In this document: positions 21,633 to 31,399 of the stretch, piece after piece
Position numbering within the stretch: position 1 is the first letter of the stretch
How the letters are laid out: every line of letters begins with the position of its first letter
DNA from: Sclerotinia nivalis
Lineage: Eukaryota; Ascomycota; Leotiomycetes; Helotiales; Sclerotiniaceae
Assembly (NCBI GenBank): GCA_029531795.1
Contig: JAPEIS010000009.1
Coordinates: 2,046,001 to 2,110,000 of the forward strand
Length of the DNA stretch: 64,000 bases
Direction of reading: 5' to 3'
The notes under the pieces: model-generated
Told to the model about the DNA's origin: nothing
The model's input: only the letters and a program-made list of their open reading frames with translations
Databases searched by the model: none
Translations under genes and position numbers: made by a program

Positions 21633-22920
21633 CTATTTCATTACATCAAGATCTATAAAGTTATTATTATCAATAACAGATATATTACTAGAATTTTTGT
21701 TATAATACTTAGCGTCACGAAGATTCTGATTCCAAATAGAGAATTTCTTTTGCCAATCATCAACATCGTCAATAGTACAAAGATTCGAATCATCAATGAC
21801 CAAAGTTTGAAGGGGGACAATAATCTTTTGTTTCATTGTATTAATAATCTTGCAATCAAATTTATAACAAGAATTAGCAAGGTAAAACAATGTAAAAAAG
21901 AAAATCGAAAAGAACTTCTTTGAATCTATAGAAAGTTTGTCGAATTTGAATGAAGCTTTCCTTTCAATGTCTACAGAGATATATAATTTGTTCAATTTGG
22001 TCAAAAACGAAGCAGCAGAATCGAAACAAGTAGAATCGTCAACAAATCTAATGATATCCGTAATACACTCTTGTTATATTTGATCATCAAGAAGATTAAT
22101 AATATGGCTAATCTTCTTTTGTTCGAAAACAAAGAATTGTAAATCGATCATCCAGCAAAATTGTAAATTCAACTTTCAAGACTGATAATCCTCTTAGCGA
22201 ACAAGAATATTAGATCTTTCGCTTTTAAAAACAAACAAATCTTTTTGAGTTTAGCAAAAAATGATTGGTTTCTAATCAGTAACAGTATCACTGACATCCA
22301 GCTAAGCTTGCTTGTTGATCAGAATGCAAAGAAGCCTAACATTTTCTGTTTTGAATTCCTTGATTTTATTTGTTTGAATAGCGATATAAATAGTTTGAAT
22401 AGTAAAGCAATCTTCGATGACAAAGAAAACATGATTCAGATAAGCAGTTTGTTCGTCAAGACTGGTAGTAAGGTTTGGCATCATTGGAACATCCAATTCT
22501 GCTAGGATTTGCGTAATAGTAGGCCATTGACCAAAGACTCGTTGGATTCCGGCACGAACTCCCTCGATAGAAGTAGGAATCGCATTATTAGCAAATATAG
22601 AACCAGAAACCATTGTAAAAAGAAATACAATTGTACAAAAGTAATCGATAGAGAAATTGCGATTGTATAAAAGCAATCAATAAAGAAAATACAATTATAC
22701 AAAAACAATTCACATACAAAATACGATTGCACAAAAGCAATCGAAAACAGACATAGAAACCTGCAAATAAATACAATCACACAGAAGCAATCAGATCAGA
22801 AGCTGTACAAAAACGAATAAAAGAGCTACACAAAAACAGATAAGAAACGCAACCGCACAAAAGCAGGCGAATTACGACAGCGCAAAAGCAATCGAAAACA
22901 GATACAGAAGCCTGCAAATG
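21633..22920 (-). pseudogene. Gypsy B gag region
   Basis: Minus-strand pieces 22676-22302 and 22004-21633 lie where gag is expected, behind the 5' LTR. The first reads SGSIFANNAIPTSIEGVRAG then LDVPMMPNLTTSLDEQ, the second KADFELDKLSID-like and NLRDAKYYNK. Gypsy C has comparable text at 36940-36521 (ECEAVIKFDKLKISEK against ERKASFKFDKLSIDSK here), supporting homology of the two gags. Between 22620 and 22920 are imperfect repeats of ACAATTGTACAAAAGCAATCGA type (period about 40-50), giving spurious Cys/Phe-rich ORFs. No zinc knuckle was recognised. Confidence 0.6.
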
Positions 22921-22979
22921 ATTTGGCAAGACCAAATTACTTCGTAAAGTGATGGGGCCTTTGAAAGGGTAGTACAAAC

Positions 22980-23142
22980 TATTACAGTAAGGGAAAAAGT
23001 ATATATAGGGTTGATCTATAGTTGTACTACGAGAAGGGGAAGAAGGTCAAGGAGGTGACCTGACTATATAGAAGTGAGTATATACATGTGTGCCTAAGGC
23101 ACACATGATCACGTGCAGGTGAAGGGAGATGAACCCGTAACA
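22980..23142 (-). repeat. Gypsy B 5' LTR (163 bp)
   Basis: Begins TATTACAGTAAGG and ends GAACCCGTAACA, followed by duplication GTATT. The internal side on the minus strand starts GTTTGTACTACCC, again without a TGG primer site. Confidence 0.92.
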
Positions 23143-23147
23143 GTATT

Positions 23148-25500
23148 TCTCATTAGCTTAGATATTAATTCGAATACTATTTCGTCAGCTATCAATACAC
23201 AAACCAACCAATATAGTAGCGACTATTTGCAACCAATCTCTATCAATGACCTTTCTGAATCACGAAAAAACAAGCTATACTTATCCCTTTGAAAAAGGCC
23301 TATTATATTTCTCAGGGATTCTGTTTTTATTATAGATAGATAAAAAATTATAGCAATTACTACAGTATTCCTTAATTTGTTTTATAATATAAACAGCATT
23401 TCATTGATTCCATTTATATCTTCGGTATAATCGGGTTTTCTTGACGGATTATCAGCGGGATTCAATTTTCCGGATCTATATATAATTATGAAATCGTAAA
23501 CAGTTAAAATTTCAGTTCATTGTATTCATCGTTCATTAAGTTGTTTTGTTTCTATGAAATATTGAAGATTATTATGATCTGTTTTGACCACGATTGTATA
23601 TTGATTATTTGTGATATAATACTGTTATTGAACGAAAGCTATATAAATAGCTAAAAGTTCTTGATTATATATAAAATATCTTTGTTCAATTGAAGTGAGT
23701 TTTCTTAAATAAAAGACAACGGGATATCATCAGGAAGCAATAGGATCATTTAGATTCTCAAAAAACAATTGAGAAAGTATATATTCTAAAGCAAATCCAA
23801 AAACATCTGTTTCGAGTAAGATTCGGAGTGCTGGTTCAAAATGTCTGAGTGTTGGTACAGTAATAAATGTCTTTTTTAGATTATCAAAAGCTTTTTGAGC
23901 TTTCTTAGTTCATTTAAATTCTAATACAGTTTTTCCTTTTTTGGTGCCTTTTAATAAATCGGTTAAACTATAAACCATTCGTGAATATCCAGCGATAAAT
24001 CGACGGTAGAAGTTTGCAAAGCTTAGGAAGACCTGGATATCACAGAGTAATTTTGGTTCTGATCATTTTGTAATTGTCTAAATTCGGTTTGGTTTTATAG
24101 TAACACCTTTTCCTAATACAATAAAACCTAAAAACTCGATTTCATATATATAAAATATATATTTCTTTAATTTCGCATAAAGTTTATATTCAATCAATCT
24201 AACGAGAATTTTACGAATATCAACGGTATATGTTTTCTTGTCCTTAGAATAAATGAGAATATCGTTTAAATATATAACACAAATGCTATCTATAAAACTA
24301 ATGAATACTTGATTAATATAAGTTTGAAAAGTCGTAGGAGCATTTGTTAAACCAAAAGGTATAACTAGATATTCAAACTGATTATATCGAATACAGAAAG
24401 CCGTCTTCCATTCATCGTCTTCCTGTATACGTATTCGATAATAAGTATCTTTCAAATCGAGTTTTGTGAAAAAGACCTCTTGTTTTAAGCGATCTAGAGA
24501 TTCGCTAATTAAAGGTAAAGATGTACGATCTTTTTTCGTAATTTTATTAAGGCTACGATAATCAATATATAATTGATAATTACTATTTTTCTTTAATATA
24601 AATATAATTGACGCACTAACAGAGCTAATCGAACGATAGATCCAACCTTTCTTTTGATATTTGTTAAGGTATTGTTATAGAATAGTTAGTTCTTGTTCTG
24701 ATAAAGTATATATTGGCCTTCAGGGTGGAGTAATTCCAGGTTCGAGATCAATGTGATGTTCCATTAGGTGATGATCAGGAAGCAAATTACTTTTATCTTC
24801 AGAAAAAGCCTATTTATATTTTTTATATTCAAGAGGTATTTTTAAAGGTACTAATATTAAGATATTTCGGGTTTTAAATGAAAATTGTATAGTAGGATTG
24901 ATTTCAGGTAGAAGTATACAAATTGTAGTTCCAGCTTTTATATTTCGATATAATTCTTTTGCTATTATCATTTCTATATTATATAATACAGAACGAAAGC
25001 GGAGAGTAATTGATCTCCAATTAATATCTGGATTTACAGTTTGAAACTATAATAGCTCTAAAATAGTATCGATTTCAGGTAAATCTAAAGTAGTAGCAGT
25101 AAATCGATGAATATGAGTTTTTTTTTTTTTGAAATTGTTTAATACTTTGATAATAAATTAATGATCATTGTATAAAAATATACTAATCCTGTTAACAGAT
25201 ACTAATAAAGTGCCTTTTTCAGGATTAGAAATCTAATCCCATTCAATATATTTGCTTTATTGAATAATATTAGCTTGCATATTATAATCGATAAAACAAT
25301 AGAGTTTTGTCGAAATATTATCAACTTGAAAAATTGTTTCGATAATTAAAATAATACATCCCTCTTGTTGAGGACCCAGGGTCACCGGAATAATTAAAAT
25401 TATTACTGGATCTAATCGTTTCCCTGATTCTTTTTCTCTTGGAAATATATAGAACAAATGCGAAATTGATGATTTCCTTTACATTATCAATATACAGACA
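23148..25500 (-). pseudogene. Gypsy D protease, RT and RNase H
   Basis: The RT is the best preserved part. 24455-24078 reads MKDTYYRIRIQEDDEWKTAF, then PFGLTNAPTTFQTYINQ and YLNDILIYSKD (YxDD altered to YLND), then IEFLGFIV. RNase H follows at about 23900-23450 in broken frames. Upstream, 25450-24800 carries the protease and linker in several frames. Order and motifs agree with Ty3/Gypsy. The N for D in the catalytic box fits a G-to-A change. Confidence 0.8.
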
Positions 25501-25689
25501 GATTAGTACATCCGTTTGCGTAATAATCTTTTTATTGATAATAAAAACAAATCAGATCCTTTTGTTTATAATCATTTTTCTGGTTTTTTTTGTTGGGTTT
25601 TTCTTTTGAAGGAGATTTAGAATGCTGTTACGATTATACCTCGGTTACTAATGATATATTGTTTTACTATTTAGATGATTCATTTTGAG

Positions 25690-26640
25690 AACGATTAAAG
25701 GATGAATTTGATGATATAAATGTATTGCTTTATCTTCGACCACAAAATAGATCGTTTGTGTCTTGTGAGCAATATATTTTATCTATATTCTCGAGACGAT
25801 ATACTTGCTTGATTAAATCGTTTCGACTTTTAGATTGCTGAATAGATTCTGAAATTCGTTTAGCAATATAGAGAAGTAAGCCTAATAAAAATTGTTCTTT
25901 ATAGATACTATCCGTTTCAAATTCGATTTCCTTCTTTAGATTATCAAGATGTACTACAAAACTATTCATACTTTGATTAGATTATTGTTTAGCATTGATG
26001 ATTTGCTGTATAGTATATCACTATCGATTGCCTTTATCTAATATCGCATCGTATATATATTCTTTGAATTCTTTCTATGATATATTAGAATTCGATGTAG
26101 AAGTTTTGTATCGATATCAAATTGCAAGTAATTGTTGTTGAAAGTATTAAATAATATAATCTATCTTCTTTTGATCAATTAGGAAATAATACCTATTATC
26201 ATTTCGAAATATAAATTCAATCTGAAAAAAGAAATCTTTTGTTTCTCCAATATTAAAATCTTTATAAAATAATAGCTTTTGAAGTTTTGGAGGTTTTCCT
26301 AAAGAAACATGAATGGGGTTAGATGTCGCCTTTATTCTATTGGCGATCGTTGGTAATAAATTAGATACCCTTTCCTATATAAGACAAATAAAAGTCTCTT
26401 CGATTTCTTGTTGATTTGTTTGGTTAAAAACATCGAATTCTTTTTGTATATTTTCAAATCTTTGCATTAGATCTAATTCCAATTGTGTAATAGGTTGACG
26501 ACTAGGTATAGGCATCTTTCCTTTGATCCTACTAAGGGTCCTGGAAGCATTATTTCGATTTTGAAAAGTATTTGAATTAATCGAACGATTTAGAGTATTT
26601 CTTGTTTCAATCATTGCTATCCGATGGGGTTCTGTTAAAG
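25690..26640 (-). pseudogene. Gypsy D gag
   Basis: Minus-strand segments directly inside the 5' LTR. 26614-26375 starts [17 protein letters not shown] and contains [19 protein letters not shown]. 25969-25730 reads [24 protein letters not shown] then [21 protein letters not shown], the pattern of a gag capsid domain (YxxxxLLGL). Frames between them are broken. It has no enzymatic role; it is the structural protein gene of the dead element. Confidence 0.65.
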
Positions 26641-26687
26641 TACTGATAACTAATTGACGAATTGCTCTTTAGAAGAATGAAAAGAAT

Positions 26688-26972
26688 TGTTAAAATCACA
26701 TAGACAAAAAATCAATTAGTCGTAAAATAATAGCCAAACTTTTCATTACCCTTTCTAATCATAAATAAACTATTACTTTTAAGTTCAATCAATAAAAATA
26801 TATCAAAACGCTTATAATTCGTCACCATTCCTGTCCTTTCATAAGCAATACAAAGAAACTTGTTTACTAAGCATTCCAAATTGATCGATGACGTTTCTAT
26901 ACTGATGATTCGAAATGAGAACGCCTCTGTATAGGTTTCTTGTTTTGACGAAACTGTTGCGTAATCATAACA
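26688..26972 (-). repeat. Gypsy D 5' LTR (285 bp)
   Basis: Same length as the solo copy 12296-12580, with TGTTAAAATCAC...GTAATCATAACA ends. Differences from the solo copy are nearly all transitions toward A/T. Confidence 0.85.
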
Positions 26973-26999
26973 ATTAAGAGTGATCCGAAAGTGGGGTAT

Positions 27000-27590
27000 T
27001 AGACTTAGTAATATCTAGTTTTATCAGATCTCTATAACTTTCGTTTTTAGTTTAATAATATCTTTCTTCATTTCGTTTATAATTCTGATTAGAATAACTT
27101 TGAAATTTCTTGTTTTATTGATATTCGTAAAAACGATTATCGATTTTGATTACGAATTTTATCATTTCGTTGATATCTATCGATTCGATTCCTTTTGCGA
27201 ATTTCAATTTTATATAATCCTTAAGGCCGCAATAGAAATAACTTAACAAAGCCTACTAATTCTAATCGATTTGATTGATATATCATCTGAATTCTATAGT
27301 ATAATTGATTGTTGTTTCAATCTGCTTCAAAGCGAATAAATTTCGTTTTGTTATCTTAAGTTTATCAATATTCTCAAATACTCATCCGATTTCCCTTTTG
27401 AATTCTACAAAACTTTCGAAAATAATTTGTATAATATCTATATAATGATCTTTAAAATTGCTAAAATAATTTCCCAAAATAAAATTGAATTTATTTGATA
27501 ATTTCTTTTCGAAAATAGAAGAAAGTATATAGATTATAATTATTGAGAATTACAAATTTATCGGTATTGAATTTGAAATATATTTCGATC
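27000..27590 (-). pseudogene. A2 gag remnant
   Basis: A mutated counterpart of the Gypsy A gag at 13590-13030; for example AACAAAGCCTACTAATTC (27246) parallels AACAAAGCCTATTGATCC (13254). No frame longer than about 60 codons survives. Confidence 0.7.
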
Positions 27591-27598
27591 TAAAATAC

Positions 27599-27702
27599 TG
27601 TCACGGGGCTAGAACTCTACCACTAGGCCACGAAACCCCTAATAGGGTAGAAGTAGTTTGATCGGTATCAACACTACTCAATAGAGTTATGAACCCGTGA
27701 CA
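27599..27702. mobile_element. 104-bp miniature element with TGTCACGGG/CCCGTGACA ends
   Basis: A GC-richer island in the AT-rich A2 copy. Its ends are a perfect 9-bp inverted repeat, with flanks AATAC and AATAG (a near-duplication of 5 bp). Read on the minus strand it contains TGGCCTAGTGGTAGAGT near its end, which fits a tRNA-like box A (TRGCnnAGYnGG). It could be a solo LTR of a very small (TRIM-like) element, or a tRNA-derived element. Confidence 0.6.
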
Positions 27703-27820
27703 AATAGAAAGATTTCGAATTCTCTTCAATTGTTGTAATACTTATCGGGTATTATTATTCGTAATATTTCTATAATTTATACTAGAATAAAGTCGATATC
27801 GAGTAGCTCGATATCGTTAT

Positions 27821-27983
27821 TATCACGGTGAGGGAAAAGGTATGTGTAGGTTTGATCTATTGTTGTACTACGAGGAGGAGAAGAAGGTCAAGGAGGTGAC
27901 CTGACTATATAGAAGTGAGTGTATGCATGTGTGCCTAAGGCACACATGATCACGTGCAGGTGAAGGGAGATGAACCCGTAACA
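27821..27983 (-). repeat. Solo LTR of Gypsy B (163 bp)
   Basis: Starts TATCACGGTGAGG, ends ACCCGTAACA, with exact duplication GTTAT (27816-27820 and 27984-27988). It is less AT-shifted than the LTRs of the full B copy. Confidence 0.92.
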
Positions 27984-28083
27984 GTTATCGTTATTCTATA
28001 ATATATCGATAATGAAATCTTACAAAGATATTGCAAAATGAAATATATCAAATCAATACTTGAGTCAGTAAAAGTATTCAAAG

Positions 28084-28713
28084 TATTATATCGCTACAAT
28101 TTTTAATCATTAGGAAATGATCAAAAGACTGATAGAAAAGTTATAATGATTTCTATTAAAAATCAAACAAAAGCTTGATAAAAATAAAGATATAATAATT
28201 GTATTATATAATAACTATAATGCTTAAATTAATAATTGTTTTTGAATACAAAGCTCTACAAAAGGAATTTATTCTGATTATATAGACCTTTGTACTGAAA
28301 GTCTTAGAAGCCTTCGAAACTCCAATGCTTCAGAAGCACTAGAAGCCTTCAAAACTCTAATACTTCATCATATAATCTAGTACTAACATGGCCTGTGTAT
28401 ATTTGATTGTACGATCATCTAAATCCTATATTAATTTGATCAAATCGCATCGCGCTATCACGGAGGCGGCAGGCAGAATAACAGGTATCACTTTTATTAA
28501 TAAGACGTAGCTCGAAGAGCTACGATTCTACAGAAGGAACGGTTCCTTAAATACATTTGTGTGCAGCGCTAGCCCCGACCGGGGCTAGCCTGCACTTATC
28601 CGAGGGCCGACTCCTATGGGTCGGGACCCGAGCGGTCTCCGTATACCTTATACGGGGACCCCGTGACACGCGCATTCATATGATCGGTGAGTATAAGATC
28701 CGTGATCGTAACA
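28084..28713 (-). repeat. A2 5' LTR, interrupted by a solo LTR
   Basis: Follows LTR A from TATTATATCGCTACAAT to GTGATCGTAACA. The end portion (GATCGGTGAGTATAAGATCCG) is closer to the solo LTR at 44966-45409 than to Gypsy A, so it belongs to a sister subfamily. A 213-bp solo LTR sits at 28456-28668. Confidence 0.8.
28456..28668. repeat. Solo LTR F (213 bp) with several hairpins
   Basis: TATCACGGAGGCGG...CCCCGTGACA with exact 5-bp duplication CGCGC (28451-28455, 28669-28673). The second half is GC-rich and holds successive inverted repeats: GTAGCT/AGCTAC, AAGGAAC/GTTCCTT, GTGCAG-c-GCTAGCCCC/GGGGCTAGC-CTGCAC, CCGAC/GTCGG, and GGTC-CCGTATA/TATACGG-GACC. No internal element of this family is in the window. 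Confidence 0.85.
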
Positions 28714-28715
28714 AT

Positions 28716-28881
28716 AGAAACTACCATAGTCTTTCTATTAGTCCCTTAATCATTTCTTAATGATTGAGGATTGTAGCGGCGTAACATCAAGTTCTTATTT
28801 GACCCTTAATAGAAATCACTACAGTCTTTCTATAAGTCCCTTGATCATTTCTTAGTGATTAAGGATTGTAGCGGCGTAATA
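28716..28881 (+). repeat. Two inverted fragments of the LTR A terminus
   Basis: Two tandem pieces, about 28716-28786 and 28810-28881, are each the reverse complement of the first 75 or so bases of LTR A (ending GGATTGTAGCGGCGTAACA or ...GTAATA). They point opposite to the A2 LTR just to their left, making an imperfect inverted arrangement. Confidence 0.8.
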
Positions 28882-28884
28882 TAT

Positions 28885-29035
28885 TGATAGATTGAATATT
28901 TATTTATAATATAATATACTCTTTAGTTTCGTATTTTTCGATATAAAATTTATTTATAATTATATAAACTGCTTTTTGCTCTACCTTGAATAATTTTAAT
29001 ATTATACGAATTATTTTTTATTCTATTTCGAATAG
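28885..29035. repeat. Degenerate AT-rich tandem repeat, left part
   Basis: Loose repeats of an ATTATAtAAACT...TTTTT...TTCG word at roughly 41-bp spacing. They continue at 44524 on the other side of Gypsy G. No gene seen. Confidence 0.45.
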
Positions 29036-29166
29036 TAAACACGACGGAAACGGATACAAAATGATAAATTGAAGTTGCGCATTTTTTATTAAACTAGATT
29101 GAATTGGAGTGGTTATATAGACCCTTTTGGAGTCACATTATCTGTTTTCTTTTTGGTATGGTATCT
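29036..29166 (-). repeat. Gypsy G 3' LTR (131 bp)
   Basis: Same length as and closely similar to 44386-44516. It differs mainly at A/G and C/T positions. Confidence 0.85.
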
Positions 29167-30030
29167 AGACCAGAGCTGAAGCAATATGCGCTTCTGTATA
29201 TCTCTCTTATTCAGAGGTTTTTTGAAGTTATGTATATGTTGTCTTTTTGCTAAATGAATTGGAAGCCTTTTTATGAAATGATATTTCCCTAGCTTCTAGT
29301 CTAGTATACTATTTTTACTTTCTTAATTAATGAAAAAGAAGAAATGGATTATATTAAATTAATGCTGCTTTCGGCTTATACTATTTTGCTGAAAATATAG
29401 AAAGATCTTAAAACAATTTAATGCTTAAAACCATTCATGAATTGAATTGAAAATAAAGCCTGGATTTGGTTGAAGAAAACGGTTGAAAGCTTGAAAGAAA
29501 AACCACAAAATCGTTTGCTGAAAGTGGTCTAATCAGGAATAGTTTTATTGAGATTTTCTAAGTTTAAAAGAATTATTGTATTGATAATCCTTTTATTTTT
29601 AACTTCCTGGAAATTATAATAGTATTAATTCCTCAAAAACAGATTGTTGAAGTTCAAATATAATTTTATCAGTTAATCGGTTAATTGAAACTCTGATCTT
29701 GTACAAATTTGATCAGATTCTTCCGATTTTGTATATGATTTAGGTTCTGTTGAGATCGAAGGTGCATCCCACATGATTTTTTCGTAATATATGCTTTGAT
29801 TTGAAAATATTTTTGTTGTTACTATAGATTATTTTCCTTTTCGGGTTATCAAGGGTCTTTCCCGTTTTGTAAGGTGGAAGGAAGAATTGTTTTGAAAGTA
29901 CCAGTTTGTAAATTCTAGTATTCAGGGATACTTTCTTCGAATGAGGCTTGCAAATGATCTGTTCTAGATTTAAAGGATTTTAGATGGTTGATATAAAAGA
30001 ATCGATGAATAGATTTACTATTGACTTGTC
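29167..30030. other. Gypsy G region between integrase and 3' LTR, no ORF
   Basis: AT-rich sequence without long frames. On the minus strand it presumably holds the end of pol, but I cannot recognise motifs here. Confidence 0.4.
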
Positions 30031-30046
30031 GTAATTGATAGAATTT

Positions 30047-30960
30047 CTAATGATTTCCTGCAGGATCAACTATTACAAATGGATTATGGTAAACTGAATA
30101 AAGTTTCTTTTTAGTAGATGTTTCATTATAGAATATAACCATTTGATTAGGATCGAAAACTATATAGTTTCGAATATCTATATCGTGTTTTTCTTTGGTT
30201 AGTGTCTTTTTCCAATCAGATCGTTGTAAAACTTTTTGTTGAATTAGCTTTCTATTGTGTATAAAATCGAAGACTTTTGATTGATGAATTTTTTCTGGAA
30301 AGTTTTTATCGAAATCTGTAATGTTGAGTAAGAAGTTTTGGATTTCAAAATGTTGGTTTGAGGGGTATTTGATCTTCAGATATCCTACAGGCTGATATCC
30401 AAAAAGGATCTCATGAGGAGAATATCCTAAATGATCGATCTCTCGTATATTGAGTAAATTAACTGAGATTTGAACTTCCATAGACCAATTTTCGATTCCT
30501 GAATCAATCTTTTTGAGGATTCTTTGAAAGAGATCGTTACCTTTCTCAGCTATACTAGAGGATTTCTTAGTTTCTACAGCTGTGGAGATAAGTAGCATTC
30601 CGATTTCTTTAGTAAATTGCTTAACTATCTTATTTTCGAAGTGAGTATCTGGATCATAAAGTCCTCCGATCGGAATTCCAAAAGCATTGAAAATCCAATT
30701 TAAGTATCTTACTGTTTCAATACCTGTTATTTCAATTGTTGGAAAAGCTCAAATATAGTGTGAAAAGTAATCGATTACAAAAAAGATATGAGAAAAGTAA
30801 ATAAAACCTTCTTTATCGAATATATCGTTATCGAAATCTATTGATTGAATAGTAATACCGATTTTGATAAGTTTCTAAACTATCGACCAAATCATTTTAA
30901 GGATCTCAGCCTTATTGATTGGGATAGATAAAAAAGATCCTATAAAATCGAAACCAATAA
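30047..30960 (-). pseudogene. Gypsy G integrase
   Basis: The long piece 30598-30047 (183 codons) covers the end of the integrase core and its C-terminal domain: KGNDLFQRILKKIDSG, then NLLNIREIDHLGYSPHEILFG, then a basic linker HNRKLIQQKVLQRSDWK and FDPNQMVIFY. HLGYSPHEILFG is a common Gypsy integrase signature. Further core sequence lies at 30960-30600 in broken frames (for example YFSHYI in front of a PTIEITG-like stretch). No chromodomain was recognised after it. Confidence 0.7.
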
Positions 30961-30980
30961 GAATTAAAAAACAATCAATT

Positions 30981-31126
30981 TATCACGGTAGTGGTAGGGT
31001 ACTTTAAGATATGATGATATTCTATGAAGAAGGAAGAAGGTGCTAGGAAGAGCGCCGACTATATGGGGGATGGGTGCCTTAGGCAGCTATGCAGACTAGC
31101 TAGGAACGGGTTACGAATCTGTGATA
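30981..31126 (-). repeat. Gypsy C 3' LTR (146 bp)
   Basis: TATCACGGTAGTGG...GAATCTGTGATA. TGTCACGG and CCCGTGACA at the same ends in relatives show transition damage here. Confidence 0.92.
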
Positions 31127-31399
31127 GTATCTCTTTCCTCAAAGTCTAGTTTGTTTTCAAACTACTGATAAAATCTTTTTGAAAAACAACCGTTCAGGCA
31201 AAATCTTGTTCAGGCGCCCTAAATTCCTGAGTTGTGAGATTACCTTTCAAATTTTAAGACTGTCTTAAAATTTGAGATACTATTTTCCTGTTCAAGTAAA
31301 TTGTATTTTCTTTCTTGTTGATCGTTGTAAAGTTTTTATAGGAGTTGGAGCTGGCAATAGTACTGCAGTGTCTGGGTGATCCAAGACCTATGATGGTGG

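Larger units (their letters stand above)
16011..23142 (-). mobile_element. Gypsy (chromovirus) B, complete structure, decayed
   Basis: A 7,132-bp element with two 163-bp LTRs (16011-16173, 22980-23142) and exact target duplication GTATT (16006-16010 and 23143-23147). Minus-strand gag, protease, RT, RNase H, integrase and chromodomain can be followed in order, each broken. It is inserted into the integrase region of Gypsy D. It resembles Gypsy C in gene order, short LTR and LTR ends (TGTCACGG-like, mutated to TATCACGG/TATTACAG). Confidence 0.92.
14235..26972 (-). mobile_element. Gypsy (chromovirus) D, decayed, host of A and B
   Basis: Minus-strand element whose 5' LTR is 26688-26972. Gag lies at 26640-25700, protease/RT/RNase H at 25500-23148, and integrase/chromodomain at 16005-14235. 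It is interrupted by Gypsy B (16011-23142), by a solo 288-bp LTR (15281-15568) and, on the left, by Gypsy A. Its 3' LTR must lie beyond the left edge or be lost. It is inserted into the A2 copy that follows at 26973. It is AT-rich throughout with dense stops. Confidence 0.8.
26973..28713 (-). mobile_element. Second Gypsy A copy (A2), 5' part, strongly RIP-like
   Basis: Runs parallel to 13030-14229 of Gypsy A (gag start, leader, 5' LTR). Example pair: TAGATCTTTATAACTTTC at 13033 against CAGATCTCTATAACTTTC at 27028. Most differences are G-to-A or C-to-T in A2. It was cut on the left by insertion of D and further interrupted by a 104-bp element (27599), a solo B LTR (27821) and a solo F LTR (28456). 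Confidence 0.85.

Noticed and set aside
22502..22977. Small Cys/Phe-rich membrane-like ORFs
   Set aside because: They arise from degenerate short repeats in the Gypsy B leader and shift frame with each repeat.
28557..28760. 67-codon plus-strand ORF
   Set aside because: It is produced by the GC hairpins of solo LTR F and runs out into LTR A sequence.
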